From NCBI RefSeq assembly GCF_001761325.1, contig NZ_CP017478.1, positions 2,749,501-2,813,500 on the forward strand: a DNA stretch of 64,000 nt, written 5' to 3'. Shown one piece after another: positions 60,594 to 64,000 of the stretch (position 1 is the first letter of the stretch; the number at the start of each line of letters is the position of its first letter). The translations under genes and the position numbers were made by a program. This DNA is from Urechidicola croceus. GTDB taxonomy: Bacteria > Bacteroidota > Bacteroidia > Flavobacteriales > Flavobacteriaceae. The notes under the pieces are model-generated. The model made no database searches. It was given only the letters and a program-made list of their open reading frames with translations, and was not told the DNA's origin.

Positions 60594-62057
60594 CTATAAT
60601 TTTTTGCGTAGACGTGCAACAGGTATATCTAGTTGTTCACGGTATTTAGCTACTGTTCTTCTTGCAATAGGATATCCTTTTTCTTTTAGCAATTCAGATA
60701 ATTTGTCATCTGTAAGTGGTTTTTTCTTATTTTCATTTTTGATAACTGTTTCTAAAATTTTCTTTATTTCACGAGTTGAAACATCTTCACCTTGATCATT
60801 TTTCATAGACTCAGAAAAGAAAACTTTTATTAATTTAGTACCATATGGAGTAGAAACATACTTACTATTTGCAACACGTGAAACTGTAGATACATCCATA
60901 TTGATTTTATCAGCAACATCTTTTAAAATCATAGGTTTTAACTTACGTTCATCACCTGATAAGAAATAATCTTGTTGAATGTGCATAATTGCATTCATAG
61001 TAAGTAACAAGGTTTGTTGGCGTTGTTTTATAGCATCAATAAACCACTTAGCAGCATCCAACTTTTGCTTAATAAAAATTACAGCATCTTTTTGTGATTT
61101 GGACTTTATAGTACTATCCTTATAACTTTTCAGCATATTATTATATTCTGCAGAAACATGTAATTCGGGTGCGTTTCGAGAGTTTAAAGTAAGTTGTAAC
61201 TCACCATCAGTAATTTGAATTGTAAAATCTGGAACTATCTGTTCTGCAATTTTATTGTTTCCTACATATGAACCACCTGGTTTTGGATTTAATTTTTCTA
61301 TTTCAGCAATTGCTTCACGTAATTCAACTTCAGAAATATTAAATTTTTGAATCAGTTTTTTATAGTGTTTTTTAGCAAATGGTTCAAATGCTTTATCTAG
61401 AATTTCAAGAGCAAGAATTCTACTTGGTTTTTCACTTTTTCTTTTTAATTGAATTAGTAAACATTCTTTTAAATTTCTTGAGCCAACACCTGCAGGGTCT
61501 AATTCTTGAACAATATTTAGGAGTTTTTTTACCTCTGTTTCATCTGTGTAAATATTTTGAGTAAAAGCCAAATCATCAATAATATCATCCATTTCTCTAC
61601 GGATGTATCCACTTTCATCAATACTTCCAATTAAAAATTCAGCAATAATTTCTTCCTGTTCTGAAAAACGGTAGGTGTGTAATTGATTTAATAAATGTTG
61701 ATTGAAAGTTGTACCTCCAGCATATGGAATACTTTTATCATCATCATCTGCTGAATAATTATTTGTTTGTGTTTTATAGTTCGGAATTTCATCGTCACTC
61801 AAATAATCATCAATATTTATATCTTGGGTATCAATAGTATCACTGTCAGATGAATCATCATTGTATTCATTTTGATTTAAATTGTCATCAAATTCATCTG
61901 ATTCATCTTTTCCACTGTCTAAAGCTGGATTTTCTTCAATCTCTTGTTTTAACCTTTGTTCAAATGCTTGTGTTGGCAACTGAATCAATTTCATTAATTG
62001 AATCTGTTGCGGTGATAATTTTTGCTGTAATTTATATTGTAAATGTTGTTTGAGCAT
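60594..62057 (-). CDS. rpoN: RNA polymerase sigma-54 factor
   Basis: A 487-aa alternative sigma factor. The Gln-rich activator-interacting region (residues 1-50, KQHLQYKLQQKLSPQQIQ) is followed by an acidic linker (about 50-100), the core-binding domain and the DNA-binding domain with RpoN box ARRTVAKYREQL near residue 465. It transcribes genes only with an enhancer-bound ATPase. No such activator is in the window. Its stop is 1 bp before the membrane protein start. Confidence 0.96.
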   Translation of the reverse strand: MLKQHLQYKLQQKLSPQQIQLMKLIQLPTQAFEQRLKQEIEENPALDSGKDESDEFDDNLNQNEYNDDSSDSDTIDTQDINIDDYLSDDEIPNYKTQTNNYSADDDDKSIPYAGGTTFNQHLLNQLHTYRFSEQEEIIAEFLIGSIDESGYIRREMDDIIDDLAFTQNIYTDETEVKKLLNIVQELDPAGVGSRNLKECLLIQLKRKSEKPSRILALEILDKAFEPFAKKHYKKLIQKFNISEVELREAIAEIEKLNPKPGGSYVGNNKIAEQIVPDFTIQITDGELQLTLNSRNAPELHVSAEYNNMLKSYKDSTIKSKSQKDAVIFIKQKLDAAKWFIDAIKQRQQTLLLTMNAIMHIQQDYFLSGDERKLKPMILKDVADKINMDVSTVSRVANSKYVSTPYGTKLIKVFFSESMKNDQGEDVSTREIKKILETVIKNENKKKPLTDDKLSELLKEKGYPIARRTVAKYREQLDIPVARLRKKL

Positions 62058-62100
62058 AAAGTAAATTTACAAAAATGAATTCAATGTACGTACACTAATT

Positions 62101-63534
62101 TTAAAACTCTGCATTTTGTGGAGTTCTTGGATAAGGTATTACATCACGTATATTTCCCATACCTGTAACAAATTGAACCAATCTTTCAAAACCTAAGCCA
62201 AATCCACTATGAACAGCTGTTCCGAATTTACGAGTGTCAAGATACCACCAAAGTTCCTTTTCGTCAATGCCTAACGCATCAATTTTGTCTTTAAGTACAT
62301 CTAATCTCTCTTCTCTTTGACTTCCACCAACTATTTCTCCAATTCCAGGAAATAGTATATCCATTGCTCTTACTGTTTTTCCATCTTCATTTAAACGCAT
62401 ATAAAATGCTTTAATATTAGCTGGATAATCAAATAATATGACTGGGCATTTGAAGTGTTTTTCTACCAAAAAACGTTCATGTTCACTTTGTAAGTCCGCT
62501 CCCCATTCATTAATTGGGAACTGAAATTTTTTCTTTTTATTTGGTTTAGAGTTACGCAAAATATCAATAGCCTCTGTATAACTCACACGCTTGAAATTAT
62601 TATCAATAACGAAGTTTAATTTTTCAATTAAAGCCATCTCGCTTCGTTCTATTTGCGGTTTAGATTTTTCTTCTTGTAATAATCTATTTTCCAAAAATTC
62701 AATATCATCTTTACAATTAGTCAACACATCTTTAATTACTGATTTTATGAAATCTTCTCCTAAATCCATATTGGCATCTAAATCATTAAATGCAACTTCA
62801 GGTTCAATCATCCAAAACTCAGCTAAATGACGTGTGGTGTTAGAATTTTCGGCTCTAAAAGTTGGACCAAAAGTATATACTTTACCTAATGCCATAGCAT
62901 AAGTTTCTGCTTCTAATTGACCAGATACTGTTAGATTTGTTTCTTTTCCGAAGAAATCTTTTGAGTAATCAACTTCACCATTTTCATTAGTTGGAACGTT
63001 TTTGGGGTCAAAAGTTGAAACGTGAAACATTTCACCTGCACCTTCGGCATCTGAACCTGTTATTATTGGTGCATGAAAGTTATAAAATCCGTTTTCGGTA
63101 AAGTATTTATGAACTGCAAACGACAAGGCAGAACGCACACGCATTACAGAACTAAATGTATTTGTTCTTATACGTAAATGAGCGTTTTCACGTAAAAATT
63201 CTAAACTATGTCGTTTAGGTTGAATAGGATATTCTTCAGGATTTGATTCTCCTAAAACTTCTAATTTGGTAACTTGTATTTCAACTTTTTGTCCTTTACC
63301 TTGACTTTCAACTAAAGTTCCCGTAACTGAAATTGCAGCTCCTGTTGCAATTTTTTTTAAAGTTGATTCGTTCATGTTTTCAAAGTCAACAACACATTGA
63401 ATGTTATGAATTGTTGAACCATCATTTAAAGCAATAAAACGATTACTTCTAAAGGTTCTAACCCATCCTTTTACATGTACTTCTTGTAATATTTTATCTG
63501 AATTTAATAATTCAGCTACTGTGCCTTTTATCAT
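62101..63534 (-). CDS. asnS: Asparaginyl-tRNA synthetase
   Basis: A 477-aa class II synthetase. N-terminal OB-fold anticodon-binding domain (residues 1-110, [21 protein letters not shown]), then the catalytic core with motif 2 [19 protein letters not shown] near residue 228 and motif 3 [15 protein letters not shown] near 447. It charges tRNA-Asn, which is also encoded in this window at 12586. A -7 box lies at 63554-63561. Confidence 0.96.
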   Translation of the reverse strand: MIKGTVAELLNSDKILQEVHVKGWVRTFRSNRFIALNDGSTIHNIQCVVDFENMNESTLKKIATGAAISVTGTLVESQGKGQKVEIQVTKLEVLGESNPEEYPIQPKRHSLEFLRENAHLRIRTNTFSSVMRVRSALSFAVHKYFTENGFYNFHAPIITGSDAEGAGEMFHVSTFDPKNVPTNENGEVDYSKDFFGKETNLTVSGQLEAETYAMALGKVYTFGPTFRAENSNTTRHLAEFWMIEPEVAFNDLDANMDLGEDFIKSVIKDVLTNCKDDIEFLENRLLQEEKSKPQIERSEMALIEKLNFVIDNNFKRVSYTEAIDILRNSKPNKKKKFQFPINEWGADLQSEHERFLVEKHFKCPVILFDYPANIKAFYMRLNEDGKTVRAMDILFPGIGEIVGGSQREERLDVLKDKIDALGIDEKELWWYLDTRKFGTAVHSGFGLGFERLVQFVTGMGNIRDVIPYPRTPQNAEF

Positions 63535-63553
63535 CTCTTAAAAATTTGATTTA

Positions 63554-63561
63554 CAAAGATA
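63554..63561 (-). promoter_or_regulatory. -7 box of asnS
   Basis: The minus strand reads TATCTTTG, a perfect TAnnTTTG; predicted start about 63550, 16 nt before the asnS ATG. No clear -33 box. Confidence 0.5.
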
Positions 63562-63597
63562 CTTAATGAATTTATATATAAGAAAATGGTGTAAAAT

Positions 63598-64000
63598 TTA
63601 TTCTATTCCATTTTCATCTTCTATTGGAAGAACCGGTAGCGTTGGTTCTTTCAATGTTTGTTTATTTGCAATTTTAGACTCTAGAGTTAACAATAATGAA
63701 GGTAACAAGAGCAAGTTAGAAAGCATAGCAAATAAAAGTGTAATTGACACCAAGCCTCCTAACGCCTTTGTACCTCCAAAACTTGAAATAGTAAATACTA
63801 AAAAACCAAAGAACAATACTATGGACGTATAGAACATACTAACTCCTGTTTCTCTCAATGCTGCATAAACAGATTTTTTAACGCGCCATTTATTTGCTTG
63901 TAATTCTTGGCGATATTTAGCCAAAAAGTGAATTGTATCATCTACTGAAATTCCAAATGCAATACTAAATACTAATATAGTTGAAGGTTTTAAAGGAATA
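63598..64000 (-). CDS. RND-superfamily exporter (MMPL/HAE3-like), C-terminal part
   Basis: The frame is open at the right edge, so only the last 134 codons are seen. The sequence has FSIAFGISVDDTIHFLAKYR, with the paired Asp of the proton-relay helix, then the basic loop and further membrane segments (FYTSIVLFFGFLVFTISSFGG, SITLLFAMLSNLLLLPSLLLT). This matches the end of MMPL/HAE3-type RND exporters, often linked to lipid or hopanoid transport. The C-terminal tail is acidic. Start and substrate are outside the window. Confidence 0.85.
   Translation of the reverse strand, partial: IPLKPSTILVFSIAFGISVDDTIHFLAKYRQELQANKWRVKKSVYAALRETGVSMFYTSIVLFFGFLVFTISSFGGTKALGGLVSITLLFAMLSNLLLLPSLLLTLESKIANKQTLKEPTLPVLPIEDENGIE

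Noticed and set aside
60594-62057. Sigma-54-type (-24/-12) promoters near rpoN
   Set aside because: No convincing TGGCAC-N5-TTGC element was found in the intergenic gaps examined.
62085-62094. TGTACGTACA palindrome between asnS and rpoN
   Set aside because: A 10-bp palindrome without a second copy or clear promoter relation; too short to call an operator.

Overview
The window is AT-rich (roughly one third G+C by eye) chromosomal DNA from a member of the Bacteroidota, almost certainly a Flavobacteriaceae. The evidence is the promoter grammar (TAnnTTTG -7 boxes with a TTG/TTTG -33 box, not classical -35/-10 hexamers), Flavobacteria-type genes (DUF3098, DUF4230, a PID-CTERM small protein, exported barrel proteins, ExbB/ExbD/ExbD), and little Shine-Dalgarno signal. 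Genus cannot be decided from the sequence alone. No rRNA, prophage, IS element, CRISPR array or recognised defence locus was seen. || Layout. 1-4364: minus-strand outer-membrane giant (cut by the left edge), O6-methylguanine-DNA methyltransferase and TatD nuclease. 4399-7351: plus-strand retropepsin-like protease, then ECF sigma factor, membrane protein and barrel protein. 7482-8210: a folded repeat element next to a ParD/ParE cassette framed by 9-bp inverted repeats. 8389-12357: 2-oxoglutarate dehydrogenase E2 and E1. 12530-12936: tRNA-Asn and a probable small RNA. 13015-20770: exported DinB-fold lipoprotein and a glycogen cluster (glgA, glgC, glgB, GH31 glucosidase). 20902-28747: lepA, dusB, DUF4230 protein, ABC permease, rbfA, and a LuxR-type two-component system with a membrane protein and a lipoprotein. 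29142-33953: mce, ftsX, DUF3098, uppP, truB and small envelope proteins. 34123-37638: M13 peptidase, JmjC/cupin protein, recX. 37798-40704: a second LuxR-type two-component system with striking palindromes. 40772-47434: RND efflux operon under a TetR regulator. 47560-50899: prenyl synthase, tRNA(CAT), PID-CTERM protein, ribE, pdxA. 50966-54730: yceD-rpmF-fabH-accB-accC. 54781-60592: Zn-peptidase, asparaginase, tRNA-Ser, ExbB/ExbD locus, barrel protein, PAP2-like protein. 60594-64000: rpoN, asnS and the end of an RND-superfamily exporter. || How the parts work together. The glg genes form one route from glucose-1-phosphate to branched glycogen, with a glucosidase at the end. yceD-rpmF-fabH-accBC is the usual coupling of ribosome and fatty-acid start genes. 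tetR-tolC-adaptor-RND is a self-contained efflux operon whose promoter carries an inverted repeat between its -33 and -7 boxes. || Most interesting observation. Two near-identical palindromes (core ATAAGGGWAGTCCCTTAT) occur at the two ends of the 37.8-40.7 kb two-component locus. One is just upstream of the kinase/regulator promoter. The other, read on the minus strand, is placed almost identically before a promoter that would drive a roughly 120-nt RNA ending at the terminator shared with the regulator gene. I propose a response-regulator-controlled, previously unannotated small RNA convergent with its own regulator. A second candidate small RNA lies at about 12870-12936, after tRNA-Asn. Both are inferences from sequence only.
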